Shown piece after piece: positions 6,425 to 14,053 of a DNA stretch of 14,053 nt. This stretch comes from Chloroflexota bacterium (GTDB lineage: Bacteria > Chloroflexota > Dehalococcoidia > UBA3495), in contig JACZXN010000013.1 of the NCBI GenBank assembly GCA_022571575.1, positions 1-14,053 on the forward strand. Reading direction: 5' to 3'. Position 1 is the first letter of the stretch. The number at the start of each line of letters is the position of its first letter. The notes under the pieces are model-generated. The model saw only the letters and a list, made by a program, of their open reading frames with translations, was not told the origin of the DNA and searched no databases. The translations under genes and the position numbers were made by a program.

Positions 6425-9400
6425 TTAGCGGGCTTCCAGGTATTCGGCCATGGTCGCGATGTCGTAGGCCGCCGGCTCCGCGGACAGGCTCTCAGCCGCC
6501 GCCCTGGCGGTGTCCAAAGAGGTGAAGCAGGGTATGTGTTTCTCCACCGCCGCCCTCCGGATGTAGAACCCGTCGCGCATGACCTGCGGCGACCCGGATA
6601 TGGTGTTGACCACCGCGCTCACGCTGCCGTCTTCGATCACGTCCACCACGTTGGGATGGCCTTCACTTAGCTTCTTGGTGGTCATGTTCACCGGCAGGCC
6701 CATGGCGGAGATCATCGCCGCCGTTCCCTCGGTGGCGTACAGGAGACAGCCGGCCTTATGCAGGTCCCGCACCAGGGGCGCGGCCTCCGCCTTGTGCTGG
6801 TCGGCGATGCTGAGCAGTACGCCGGTCCCAGGTTTCAGGTTCAGGTTGGCCGCCAGAAGGGCTTTGGTCAGGGCCCGGGGGAAATCCCGGTCCACCCCCA
6901 TCACCTCGCCGGTGGATTTCATCTCGGGGCCCAGGTGCCAGTCGACTCCCACCAGCTTGGCCATGGAGAACACCGGAGCTTTGACGCCCACCAATTTCCC
7001 GACCGGCCACAGGCCTCCCTGGTAACCCTGTTCCTTCAGCGTGTCTCCCAGCATCACCCGGGTCGCCAGCTTCGCCACCGGAACCCCGGTCAGCTTGGAT
7101 ATGAACGGGATGGTCCGGCTGCCCCGGGGGTTGACCTCGATTATGTAAACCGTGGTGGGTTCCCGGTCGTCTTGAGGAGTCATCGGGCTGCGGTAGGCCG
7201 GACCCCCATGGATGACGAACTGGACGTTCATCAGGCCCCTCACCCCCAGGGCCAGGCCGATACGGGTGGTGTAGTCGACGATGGTGTCCACTTCCCGGGC
7301 GCTGAGATTCAGGGCGGGGTAGATCGCCATGGAATCGCCACTGTGGACGCCGGCCCGCTCCACATGCTCCATGATGCCGGGGATCAGCACCTGTTCCCCG
7401 TCGCAGACCGCGTCGACCTCGCACTCCTTCCCCTCCATGTACCGGTCGATCAGCACCGGTTTGTCGGGGGACATCTCCGCGGCCGCCGTGAGGTAGTGGA
7501 TCAGTTCGGTGGCGTTCTGTACGATCTCCATGGCGCGCCCGCCCAGAACGTAGCTGGGCCGGACCACGGCGGGATAACCGATGTTCTGGGCCACCTTCAA
7601 GGCCTCTTCCACCGAGGTCACCGCGGCGCCCGGCGGCTGAGGTATACCCAACCGGGAGAGGAAGTCCTCGAACTTTTGCCGGTCGGAGGCCATGTCGATG
7701 GCCTCGGCGCTGGAGCCCAGGATGGGCAGGCCGGCCATGGCCAGCGACTGGGAAAGGTCGATGGCGGTTTGGCCGCCGAACTGGACCACCGAAGGGGGCG
7801 GCACGTTGTCCACCTCTTCGTTCTCCAGGATGTCCCGCACCGATTCCTCGTCCAGCGGCTCGAAATAGAGCCGGTCGCTGGCGTCGAAGTCGGTGGACAC
7901 GGTTTCCGGGTTTGAGTTGATCATGATGCTGCGGACCCCGGCCTCGGAGAGCGCCGAGGAGGCATGGACGCAGCAATAGTCGAATTCGATGCCCTGGCCG
8001 ATGCGGATGGGGCCGCTGCCGATCACCACCGCCTTCTTCCCTTCCAGAGGCAGGGCCTCGTTCTCCTGGTCGTAGGTGCTGTAATAATAGGGGGTGACGG
8101 CCTCAAATTCGGCGGCGCAGGTGTCCACCGTCTTGTAGACCGGTCTCAGGCCCCACTGGTGACGTTGGTTGCGCACCTGTTCCGGCAGCATGTCGGCCAG
8201 GGTGCCCACCTGAGCGTCGGAAAAGCCCATCCGCTTGGCCGACCGGAGCAGTCTGGGAGTGAGCTGTTCGCCCAGCAACCGGCGCTCCATCTTCACGATG
8301 CGCTCCAGGGCGTTGATGAACCAAGGCTCGATGTAGGTGCGGTCCACCAAAGCGTCCACCGATGCCCCCTGCCGCAGCGCCGACATCAAGGCCCACAGGC
8401 GCTGGTCATTGGGGCCCAGGGGCAGCCGGTCCAAGGACAATTCCCCGTCGGAGCGCCAGTCCGGGTCCTCCCAGAGCAGGGTGCGTCCGCCCAACTCGAG
8501 GGAGCGCGCGCCCTTCTGCATGGCAGCCTCGAAGGACCGCTCGATGACCATTATCTCCCCGGTGGACTTCATCTGAGTGGTGGTGCGGCGGTCGCCATGG
8601 GGGAACTTGTCGAAGGGCCAGCGCGGCATCTTGACCACGCAGTAGTCCATGGTAGGTTCGAAGGCGGCCTTGGTCAGTTTGGTGACCGCGTTATCGATCT
8701 CGTCCAGTTTCTTGCCCACCGCGATCTTGGCGGCAACCCTGGCGATGGGATATCCGGTGGCCTTGCTGGCCAGGGCCGAACTGCGGCTGACCCTGGGATT
8801 GACCTCGATAACGTAGTAGGGCGAGTCGGGTTTCCAGTCCTCCCCAAGGGCCTTGGAGACCCTGGGATGGGGCTGTAGGGCGAACTGGACGTTGCACCCG
8901 CCCTCGATGCCCAGCCCCCTGATGATCTTGAGACTGGCCGAGCGCAGCATCTGGTATTCCCGGTCGCTCAGGGTCTGGCTGGGGGCCACGACGATGCTGT
9001 CGCCGGTGTGGACGCCCATGGGGTCCAGATTCTCCATGTTGCAGATGGTGATGCAGTTGTCGGCGCTGTCCCGCATCACCTCGTACTCGATCTCCTTCCA
9101 GCCGACCAAAGACCGTTCCAGCAGCACCTGGGAGATGGGGCTGGCCGCCAGACCGGAGCGGGCGAAGGCCTCGAACTCTTCTTCGGTGTTGGCGATGCCG
9201 CCGCCGCTGCCGCCCAGGGTGTAGGCGGGCCGCACCACCAGAGGAAGGCCCATCCGCTTGGCGGCGGCCCTGGCCTCGTCCATGGTGGTCACGCTGATGT
9301 TGTCCGGCTCGGGCTCGCCGATCTCGTGGAGAAAACTGCGGAAGAAATCGCGGTCCTCGGAGCGCCGGATGGTCTCCAAGGGTGTGCCCAAGAGGCCGAC

Positions 9401-9772
9401 GCCGTAGCGTTCCAAGACCCCGGCATCGGCCAGGTCCACGGCCAGGTTCAGGCCGGTCTGGCCGCCCAGGGTGGCCAAAATGCCATCGGGCCGCTCCCGT
9501 TGGATGATCCTTTCCAGGACCTCCACGGTGAGCGGCTCGATGTAAACGCGGTCCGCGATGCCCTGGTCAGTCATGATCGTGGCCGGATTGGAATTGACCA
9601 GGACGGTGGTAACACCCTCCTCCCGGAGGGACTTGCAAGCCTGGGTGCCGGCGTAATCGAACTCGGCTGCTTGACCAATGACAATGGGGCCGGAACCGAT
9701 CACGAGCACCTTTTTTGGCTTGACGGGAATACCAGCCTCCCTTTCCGCAGTGCTCTGCGGCCACGGCCCCAT
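6425..9772 (-). CDS. carB: Carbamoyl-phosphate synthase large subunit
   Basis: Uses ammonia delivered by CarA, bicarbonate and two ATP to make carbamoyl phosphate for pyrimidines and arginine. The protein (1115 residues from ATG 9772) has two homologous halves: first ATP-grasp half with VLVIGSGPIVIGQAAEFDYA, NSNPATIMTD and the GGSGGG loop (about 187-192), an oligomerisation segment, then the second half opening VVIGSGPIRIGQGIEFDYC with VVRPSYVLGGRAM, and a C-terminal MGS-like regulatory domain. That domain keeps YATEGTA and NTISG, at the positions where the E. coli enzyme binds UMP/IMP, so nucleotide control is plausible. The start is uncertain. ATG 9772 has no ribosome binding site and adds 14 residues beyond the usual N-terminus, whereas an ATT at 9730-9728 preceded by AAAGGGAGG gives (M)PVKPKKVLVIG, the family-standard beginning. 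It converges on the vapC remnant. Confidence 0.97.
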   Translation of the reverse strand: MGPWPQSTAEREAGIPVKPKKVLVIGSGPIVIGQAAEFDYAGTQACKSLREEGVTTVLVNSNPATIMTDQGIADRVYIEPLTVEVLERIIQRERPDGILATLGGQTGLNLAVDLADAGVLERYGVGLLGTPLETIRRSEDRDFFRSFLHEIGEPEPDNISVTTMDEARAAAKRMGLPLVVRPAYTLGGSGGGIANTEEEFEAFARSGLAASPISQVLLERSLVGWKEIEYEVMRDSADNCITICNMENLDPMGVHTGDSIVVAPSQTLSDREYQMLRSASLKIIRGLGIEGGCNVQFALQPHPRVSKALGEDWKPDSPYYVIEVNPRVSRSSALASKATGYPIARVAAKIAVGKKLDEIDNAVTKLTKAAFEPTMDYCVVKMPRWPFDKFPHGDRRTTTQMKSTGEIMVIERSFEAAMQKGARSLELGGRTLLWEDPDWRSDGELSLDRLPLGPNDQRLWALMSALRQGASVDALVDRTYIEPWFINALERIVKMERRLLGEQLTPRLLRSAKRMGFSDAQVGTLADMLPEQVRNQRHQWGLRPVYKTVDTCAAEFEAVTPYYYSTYDQENEALPLEGKKAVVIGSGPIRIGQGIEFDYCCVHASSALSEAGVRSIMINSNPETVSTDFDASDRLYFEPLDEESVRDILENEEVDNVPPPSVVQFGGQTAIDLSQSLAMAGLPILGSSAEAIDMASDRQKFEDFLSRLGIPQPPGAAVTSVEEALKVAQNIGYPAVVRPSYVLGGRAMEIVQNATELIHYLTAAAEMSPDKPVLIDRYMEGKECEVDAVCDGEQVLIPGIMEHVERAGVHSGDSMAIYPALNLSAREVDTIVDYTTRIGLALGVRGLMNVQFVIHGGPAYRSPMTPQDDREPTTVYIIEVNPRGSRTIPFISKLTGVPVAKLATRVMLGDTLKEQGYQGGLWPVGKLVGVKAPVFSMAKLVGVDWHLGPEMKSTGEVMGVDRDFPRALTKALLAANLNLKPGTGVLLSIADQHKAEAAPLVRDLHKAGCLLYATEGTAAMISAMGLPVNMTTKKLSEGHPNVVDVIEDGSVSAVVNTISGSPQVMRDGFYIRRAAVEKHIPCFTSLDTARAAAESLSAEPAAYDIATMAEYLEAR
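9736..9741 (-). promoter_or_regulatory. Ribosome binding site pointing to an ATT start for carB
   Basis: On the minus strand GGGAGG, within AAAGGGAGG, lies 5 bases before the ATT codon at 9730-9728. No ATG, GTG or TTG is in frame at a suitable distance, and the resulting N-terminus matches CarB proteins in general. If correct, carB uses a rare start codon like that of infC. Confidence 0.45.
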
Positions 9773-9830
9773 GAGAGAGCCTGAGATATGCGCCTACCGA
9801 TGTTATACCGGGCTGCGCATTTTGGCTATA

Positions 9831-9844
9831 CGGCCGCGCGGCCG
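9831..9844. repeat. Perfect 14-base palindrome CGGCCGCGCGGCCG
   Basis: A fully self-complementary GC sequence directly abutting the larger inverted repeat at 9845-9899, in the space between the unknown gene and carB. Its role is unknown; it could extend a structured leader of carB. Confidence 0.7.
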
Positions 9845-9899
9845 GTTGGTAGACCTGCCAGGCTACACCATTGGGAGCACGCCTGGCAGGTCTATCAAC
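9845..9899. repeat. Strong 19-base inverted repeat between the unknown gene and carB
   Basis: Arms GTTGGTAGACCTGCCAGGC (9845-9863) and GCCTGGCAGGTCTATCAAC (9881-9899) pair at 18 of 19 positions around a 17-base loop. The mismatch would be a G-U wobble in a plus-strand transcript and an A-C mismatch in a minus-strand one. The last codons of the unknown gene (LIDLPGVLPMV, stop at 9865-9863) lie in the high-coordinate arm and loop. No U-tract follows on the minus strand, so it does not look like a simple terminator; it may stabilise or pause RNA, or separate carB expression from upstream genes. Confidence 0.75.
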
Positions 9900-10279
9900 T
9901 GCCGCGCGTGCAATGAGTTCAACAATTGAGAGACGAATGAGCCGAAGAGTTTGCCGTCCCAATCGGCGGCGTCCTCTCCATGGACCGCTTGCTCGGCCCG
10001 GGGGGGAACCCTGAGGTGCACCATCCCGGTGCCGACGGGTTCGATCTCAAGACGTCCCAGGGGAAACAGGGGCTGTCCCTCCATGTTGGGGTCCATGGCG
10101 TTTATCACCAGGTCCCAACGCTGTCCCAGCGTCCCTTTGCCTGCTCTAACTTTGTAAACGTACTCACCACATGAAAAACGGGCCGATTCCTCTTCTAGCA
10201 AAGAGGCAATCCCCGCGAAGTCCACCGCCACCTCCACATCCACACCCCCCTCCAGCAGAAACATGGCGAATGAAGACAT
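9863..10279 (-). CDS. Uncharacterised 138-residue protein between carA and carB
   Basis: I do not recognise a characterised family. Start ATG 10279 is supported by GGAGG at 10287-10291 with 7-base spacing, the clearest ribosome binding site of the pyrimidine cluster. The protein has no signal peptide, membrane segment or Cys cluster (one Cys). It opens MSSFAMFLLEGGVDVEVAVD and includes a Lys/Arg/Gly-containing middle (YVYKVRAGKGTLGQRWDLVI), a hydrophobic strand-like part (GRLEIEPVGTGMVHLRVPPR) and an amphipathic helix-like end (GKLFGSFVSQLLNSLHARQL) followed by IDLPGVLPMV. It looks like a small soluble alpha/beta protein. It sits 183 bases after carA and about 90-130 bases before carB on the same strand, so it is probably co-transcribed with them; any role in carbamoyl phosphate synthesis is unproven. 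Its 3' end overlaps a strong inverted repeat. Confidence 0.78.
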   Translation of the reverse strand: MSSFAMFLLEGGVDVEVAVDFAGIASLLEEESARFSCGEYVYKVRAGKGTLGQRWDLVINAMDPNMEGQPLFPLGRLEIEPVGTGMVHLRVPPRAEQAVHGEDAADWDGKLFGSFVSQLLNSLHARQLIDLPGVLPMV

Positions 10280-10462
10280 TAATAATCCTCCAATAAATTA
10301 CGCGCCTGTTGGGGTCGGAATCTGAAGTTTGGGCTTGTTAAAGTCGCCCTATCGTTTCGTCGCTATGGCCTCAGTGGCAACCTCCTTGGATAATGGGCAA
10401 GATAATTGGCGCCGTTGCGCCCCGGTTTTATCGGTTGGCTTCGGAACCGGGCCGGCCAGACG

Positions 10463-11560
10463 TCAGCCCTGAAAATCTTCAACCATTCCGATGAATTGGT
10501 CGAAGAGATACCCGTTGTCCCCGGGTCCGGGTGCAGCCTCCGCGTGATATTGTATGGTAAATAGAGGCATGTCCCTATGGCGAAGTCCTTCCACAGTTTG
10601 GTCATTTAGGTTGATATGCGATACCTCCAAGCCTGGAGGCAAATTCTCGGGACTGACAGCGTAACCATGGTTCTGAGCGGTTATGTAAACGCGGCCGTCG
10701 GCCAGGTCTTTAACGGGATGGTTCCCGCCCCGGTGGCCGAATTTTAGTTTGAAGGTGTCGGCGCCCAGGGCCCGGGCGACTATCTGGTGTCCCAGACAGA
10801 TCCCCATGACCGGCACGCGGCCCAATATCCCGCGGGTGTTGTCGACCAGGTAGTCCAACAGTTTGGGGTCGCCGGGTCCGGGGGACAGCAAGATCCCCGA
10901 AGGCTTCATGGCCAGCAGTTCATCGGCCGTTGTGACTGCCGGCACCACGGTCACCCGGCAATCCCGGCGGCGCAATTGCCGCAGGATGTTGTACTTGAGG
11001 CCGCAGTCGGTGACCAGAATATGGTGCTTGGCGTCGCGCTGGTCTTCATCCGCGGAGTTCCAATCATATTCCTCGCTGGTGCTGACCGTGGCAACGTAGT
11101 CCCGGTCTCCGTAGGGCGGGGTATCCTGCAACCGCTTCAGCGCCGCGTCCGGCGCTCCGGTGGTGATCATGCCCATCATCACGCCCTGGGAACGCAGCCG
11201 CCGGGTCACCGCCCTGGTGTCGATCTCGCTGATGCCGGGGACCCCCTGGTCGGCCAGGAACTCGTGCAGCGTGCGCACGCTGAGCCCGTGGCTCGGCAGC
11301 TCGCAATGCTCCCGCACGATCAGTCCACCCACCTGGATACGTGCCGACTCGAAATCCTCGTCGTTGATGCCGTAGTTCCCCACCAGGGGATAGGTGAGGG
11401 TCACGATCTGTCCGGCGTAGGACGGGTCGGTCAGGACCTCTTGATAGCCGGTCATGCTGGTGTTGAACACCACCTCGCCAAGGCCGTCCGCCTCGGCTCC
11501 AAAGCCTACTCCCTCGTGGACAGATCCGTCTTCCAGTACCAGATATGCTGGCTCGTGCAA
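10463..11560 (-). CDS. carA: Carbamoyl-phosphate synthase small (glutaminase) subunit
   Basis: Hydrolyses glutamine and channels ammonia to CarB. The N-terminal CPSase domain shows VFNTSMTGYQEVLTDPSYAG and TLTYPLVGNYGIN; the C-terminal class I glutamine amidotransferase domain shows ILLSPGPGDP, the nucleophile Cys in GICLGHQIVARALGA, KFGHRGGNHPV, and the catalytic His/Glu in QYHAEAAPGPG. The usual HPE is HAE here, with both catalytic residues kept. I chose TTG 11560, which gives (M)HEPAYLVLEDGSVHEG, aligned residue for residue with the start of E. coli CarA (MIKSALLVLEDG) and about 365 residues long. Another TTG at 11617 would add 19 unlikely residues. Neither has a good ribosome binding site. 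It follows pyrC by 125 bases of structured DNA. Confidence 0.95.
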   Translation of the reverse strand: MHEPAYLVLEDGSVHEGVGFGAEADGLGEVVFNTSMTGYQEVLTDPSYAGQIVTLTYPLVGNYGINDEDFESARIQVGGLIVREHCELPSHGLSVRTLHEFLADQGVPGISEIDTRAVTRRLRSQGVMMGMITTGAPDAALKRLQDTPPYGDRDYVATVSTSEEYDWNSADEDQRDAKHHILVTDCGLKYNILRQLRRRDCRVTVVPAVTTADELLAMKPSGILLSPGPGDPKLLDYLVDNTRGILGRVPVMGICLGHQIVARALGADTFKLKFGHRGGNHPVKDLADGRVYITAQNHGYAVSPENLPPGLEVSHINLNDQTVEGLRHRDMPLFTIQYHAEAAPGPGDNGYLFDQFIGMVEDFQG

Positions 11561-11621
11561 TCTAGCGCACCCGCCCGTAGTAAGATTTTTCGTTAAGATT
11601 CTGCTCCAAAGAGCCAACCAG

Positions 11622-11669
11622 GGACTGTTTCGCCGCCCGCTCCGGCGGGCTGAGGTCTGAAACGGGTCC
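11622..11669. promoter_or_regulatory. Structured element between pyrC and carA
   Basis: A composite inverted repeat: GGAC / GTCC outside, GTTTC / GAAAC next, GCCCGC / GCGGGC inside with a 4-base loop, separated by small internal loops. On the minus strand it precedes carA by about 60 bases and follows the pyrC stop by about 16, so it would be a folded leader of carA or an intercistronic stem. On the plus strand it is followed by TTTTA and would look like a terminator, but no plus-strand gene ends there. It does not show the PyrR-binding consensus. Confidence 0.5.
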
Positions 11670-11685
11670 TTTTATCCGCGGCCGG

Positions 11686-13059
11686 TTAAGTTCCGGCACG
11701 GGATTCTTCAAACTTGAGGCCCGGCCCCTGGTAGACCAGGCTGCCCGAGGCGAATGTGGCCACCACGCGGCCTTTCAGCACCGTGCCTTCCAGGGGCGTG
11801 TTTCTGCCCTTGGACTCGAACTCGGAGGTGTCCACCGTCCATTCCTGTTCCGGGTCGAACAAGACGATGTCGGCAGGGGTTCCCGCCTGCATCGAGGCCA
11901 GGTCCGCGTAGCTCTCGCCCAAGACTTTGGCCGGGCCGGTGGTCAAACGGTCGATCAGGGCCCCCATGCTCATCTTCCTGCGGTGGACCAACTGAAGCAG
12001 CGAACCCAATGCCGTCTCCAGCACGCTGATGCCAAAGGCCGCGTCCTGGTAGGTCACCTGTTTACTGGTCAGGTCGTGGGGCGCGTGGTCGGTGGCGATG
12101 CAGTCGATCACCCCTTCCGCCAGGGCTTCGACCAATGCGTCCACGTCCCCTTGGGAGCGCAGCGGCGGATAGACCTTGGTGCTGGTGTCGTAGGCCCGGC
12201 CTCCGGCCGCGCCCATGGATTCGCCCTGGGAGCCCAGCACCCAATTGTCGGTGATGGTCAGATGATGGGGGCAGACTTCGGCGGTTACGGAAAGACCCCG
12301 CTCCTTGGCCGCGCGGACCAGGGGCACGCTACCCGCGGTGCTGACGTGGGCCACGTGAAGCCGCCCGCCGGTGGCCTCGGCCAGGGCTATGTCCCTGGCG
12401 ATCATTGCCTCCTCGGCGGCGGCGGGAATACCGTCCAACCCCAGATGCGTCGCCACCGGGCCTTCGGCCATCACTCCGTTGCAGGACAACGAGAGGTCCT
12501 GGCAGTGGTTGCTGATGGGCAGCCCCAGGTCCGAGCTGTAGATCAGGGCCAGGCGCATCAGGTTGGCGTCGTATACCGGGTCTCCGTCGTCGCTGAAGGC
12601 CACCACGCCGGCGGTGGCAAGCTCTTCCATCTCCGCAAGTTCCAATCCTTTACGGCCCTTGGTCACGCAGCCGATGGGCAGGATACGCACCAGCGAGTCG
12701 TGGCGGGCCCGCTGCTTGATGAATTCGACCACCGCGCTGTTGTCGATGGGCGGGTCGGTGTTGGGCATGCAGCAGAGGGTGGTGAAGCCGCCCTTGGCTG
12801 CGGCCCTGGAACCGGCGGCGATGGTCTCTTTGTACTCAAAGCCCGGCTCCCGGAGGTGGCAGTGCAGATCGATGAAGCCTGGACTGGCCACCAGGCCAGA
12901 CCCGTCGATGATCCGGCAGCCGTCGGGTCTGCGGTCCACCCCGATCCTTCCGGTGGCCAGAATCTCACCGCCGCCGATCAGCACGTCGCCCACCCGGTCC
13001 AACCGGCGGCTGGGGTCGATTATCCTGGCGTGGCGAATGATGTAATACTCCGTTTCCAC
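11686..13059 (-). CDS. pyrC: Dihydroorotase
   Basis: Cyclises carbamoyl aspartate to dihydroorotate, the third pyrimidine step. The 457-residue protein is an amidohydrolase of the class I dihydroorotase type. Metal and active-site marks are H66/H68 (GFIDLHCHLREPGFEYKET), the type-I-specific SDDGD (156-160) where other amidohydrolases use a carboxylated Lys, H185 (SNHCQD), H238 (HVAHVST), CPHHLTIT and D324 (IATDHAPH). TKVYPPLR (294-301) is the substrate-loop region. Start GTG 13059 has GGGAGAG just upstream and gives the expected N-terminus (YYIIRHARIIDPS). It is 62 bases downstream of pyrB and 125 bases upstream of carA, consistent with one operon. Class I enzymes are often found in complex with aspartate carbamoyltransferase, encoded next to it. 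Confidence 0.96.
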   Translation of the reverse strand: METEYYIIRHARIIDPSRRLDRVGDVLIGGGEILATGRIGVDRRPDGCRIIDGSGLVASPGFIDLHCHLREPGFEYKETIAAGSRAAAKGGFTTLCCMPNTDPPIDNSAVVEFIKQRARHDSLVRILPIGCVTKGRKGLELAEMEELATAGVVAFSDDGDPVYDANLMRLALIYSSDLGLPISNHCQDLSLSCNGVMAEGPVATHLGLDGIPAAAEEAMIARDIALAEATGGRLHVAHVSTAGSVPLVRAAKERGLSVTAEVCPHHLTITDNWVLGSQGESMGAAGGRAYDTSTKVYPPLRSQGDVDALVEALAEGVIDCIATDHAPHDLTSKQVTYQDAAFGISVLETALGSLLQLVHRRKMSMGALIDRLTTGPAKVLGESYADLASMQAGTPADIVLFDPEQEWTVDTSEFESKGRNTPLEGTVLKGRVVATFASGSLVYQGPGLKFEESRAGT

Positions 13060-13121
13060 ACATCTCTCCCGCGTTCTTGATGTTCCGTTATTGTCTTTTC
13101 GGGGGGCCCAGGCCCCACGGG

Positions 13122-14053
13122 TTATGGACTGCCGCCGGGTCCGGTGGTCAACTGGAGGAGCAGGGCCATGCGCACGGCCACGCCGTTGGTTACCTGGTCT
13201 TCGATCACCGAGCTTCCCCCGTGGGCGATGCTGGTGCTGATCTCGATGCCCTCGTTCATGGGACCTGGGTGCATCACCAAGGCGCCGGGCTTGGCCCTGG
13301 CCAGCCGGTCGTCGGTGACCTGCCAGCGGCGGATGTACTCCCGCAGACTGGGCAGGAATCCGGCGTTTTGCCGCTCCTTCTGCAGGCGCAGGGCCATGAC
13401 CACGTCGGCCCCTTCGATGGCCCGGTCCAGATCGGTGTCCACTTCGACCAGGGAAGCGAGCTGGGAGCGGGCGATGCTTTTACTGGAACGCAGCAGGTCG
13501 GGCGGCATCAGAGTGCCGGGGCCGGACAGGACGACCTTGGCCCCCATCTTGGCGAATCCCCAGATGTTGGAGCGGGCCACCCGGCTGTGGAGCACGTCCC
13601 CAACGATGACCACCTTCAGACCTTCGATGGAACGGGGATCGCCGGACCCAAGCTTGTCCTGCACCGTGTACAGGTCCAACAGGGCCTGGGTTGGATGGGC
13701 GTGGAGACCGTCTCCCGCGTTGATGATGCTGACCTTGTCCAGATGACGGGCCAGCAGATAGGGTGCGCCGGCGTGGGGGTGGCGTATCACGATCGTGTCC
13801 ACTCCCATGGCCTGGATGGTCAGTCCGGTGTTGAGCAGCGATTCGCCCTTTTCGGCGCTGCTGCCCGACGACGCCATGTTGATCACGTCGGCGCTGAGCA
13901 CCTTGCCCGCCTCTTCGAACGATATCCTGGTGCGGGTGCTGGCCTCGTAAAAAAGGGTGACCACCACCTTTCCGCGAAGGGCCGGCACCTTCTTGATATC
14001 CCGCCCCAGGACCTCTTTCATGCCGCGGGCGGATTCCAAGACGCCCATGATCT
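13122..14053 (-). CDS. pyrB: Aspartate carbamoyltransferase catalytic subunit (5' end outside window)
   Basis: Joins carbamoyl phosphate and aspartate, the committed pyrimidine step. The frame is open to the window edge. The Met at 14048 begins MGVLESARGMKEVLGRDIKK, which in this family lies roughly 15-20 residues inside the protein, so the true start lies just outside. Counting from that Met, visible marks are the carbamoyl-phosphate loop FYEASTRTRISFE (33-45), the mobile-loop SSAEKGES (63-70) with its conserved Lys, HPTQALLDLYT (118-128), VVIVGDVLHSRVARSN, and HPGPMNEG near the end. The length matches the short, B. subtilis-type catalytic chain. No pyrI regulatory gene follows; pyrC does. 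It is the first visible gene of the minus-strand pyrimidine operon. Confidence 0.96.
   Translation of the reverse strand, partial: IMGVLESARGMKEVLGRDIKKVPALRGKVVVTLFYEASTRTRISFEEAGKVLSADVINMASSGSSAEKGESLLNTGLTIQAMGVDTIVIRHPHAGAPYLLARHLDKVSIINAGDGLHAHPTQALLDLYTVQDKLGSGDPRSIEGLKVVIVGDVLHSRVARSNIWGFAKMGAKVVLSGPGTLMPPDLLRSSKSIARSQLASLVEVDTDLDRAIEGADVVMALRLQKERQNAGFLPSLREYIRRWQVTDDRLARAKPGALVMHPGPMNEGIEISTSIAHGGSSVIEDQVTNGVAVRMALLLQLTTGPGGSP

Noticed and set aside
6758..9784. Long open frames on the plus strand opposite carB
   Set aside because: They are antisense to a strongly conserved coding sequence and arise from GC-rich codon bias; their translations have no recognisable domains.
10280..10462. 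AAGGAGGTT in the gap after carA suggesting a further small gene
   Set aside because: No start codon at a usable distance followed by an open frame; the real gene start is at 10279 with its own GGAGG.
11983..13080. 365-residue open frame on the plus strand opposite pyrC
   Set aside because: Antisense shadow of dihydroorotase; composition rich in Gly/His/Val with no domain.
13060..13121. GC hairpin between pyrB and pyrC as a terminator
   Set aside because: The short GGGGC/GCCCC stem is followed on the coding strand by CCGAAAAGAC, not by U residues.
1..14053. CRISPR arrays, tRNA or rRNA genes, insertion sequences
   Set aside because: No regularly spaced repeats, no tRNA-like T-loop motif in context, no transposase-like protein and no terminal inverted repeat pair enclosing a gene were seen.

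Overview
The window looks like a chromosomal segment of a fairly GC-rich bacterium. The gene order on the minus strand (pyrB, pyrC, carA, a small unknown gene, carB) and the style of the signalling genes (Rcp1-like response regulator, 'LNRLFQQH'-type coiled coil) suggest Chloroflexota, perhaps the Dehalococcoidia/SAR202 side. That placement is inference from family resemblance, not a search.

Layout: (1) 1-2588 is a signalling block. The 3' part of a histidine kinase, a stand-alone Rcp1-like receiver and a receiver with a coiled-coil tail lie head to tail on the plus strand. An OmpR-type regulator converges on them from the minus strand. (2) 2589-3163 is about 575 bases without a convincing gene; it holds a likely terminator for lysR and a small dyad in front of the OmpR-type gene. 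(3) 3164-5660 has a LysR-type regulator transcribed divergently from a 7Fe-type ferredoxin gene, followed by an ornithine cyclodeaminase/mu-crystallin family gene with an excellent ribosome binding site. The lysR and ferredoxin promoters appear to share one -35 region next to a 19-base palindrome. (4) 5717-6386 is a VapBC toxin-antitoxin operon that reads in frame from end to end except for three premature stops (one TGA in vapB, one TAA and one TAG in vapC). It is followed at 6388-6417 by a degenerate copy of the 3' end of the cyclodeaminase gene. (5) 6425 to the window end, minus strand, is a de novo pyrimidine cluster: aspartate carbamoyltransferase (cut by the window end), dihydroorotase and both carbamoyl-phosphate synthetase subunits. 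An uncharacterised 138-residue protein and a strong inverted repeat sit between carA and carB.

Together, CarA/CarB make carbamoyl phosphate, PyrB condenses it with aspartate, and PyrC closes the ring to dihydroorotate. The proposed starts in this cluster are weak (GTG for pyrC, TTG for carA, possibly ATT for carB), and structured DNA precedes both car genes, so post-transcriptional control is plausible. No clear new multi-gene system was found. The most unusual items are the stop-riddled vapBC with its flanking imperfect repeat, the unknown gene with its overlapping inverted repeat between carA and carB, and the possible ATT start of carB.
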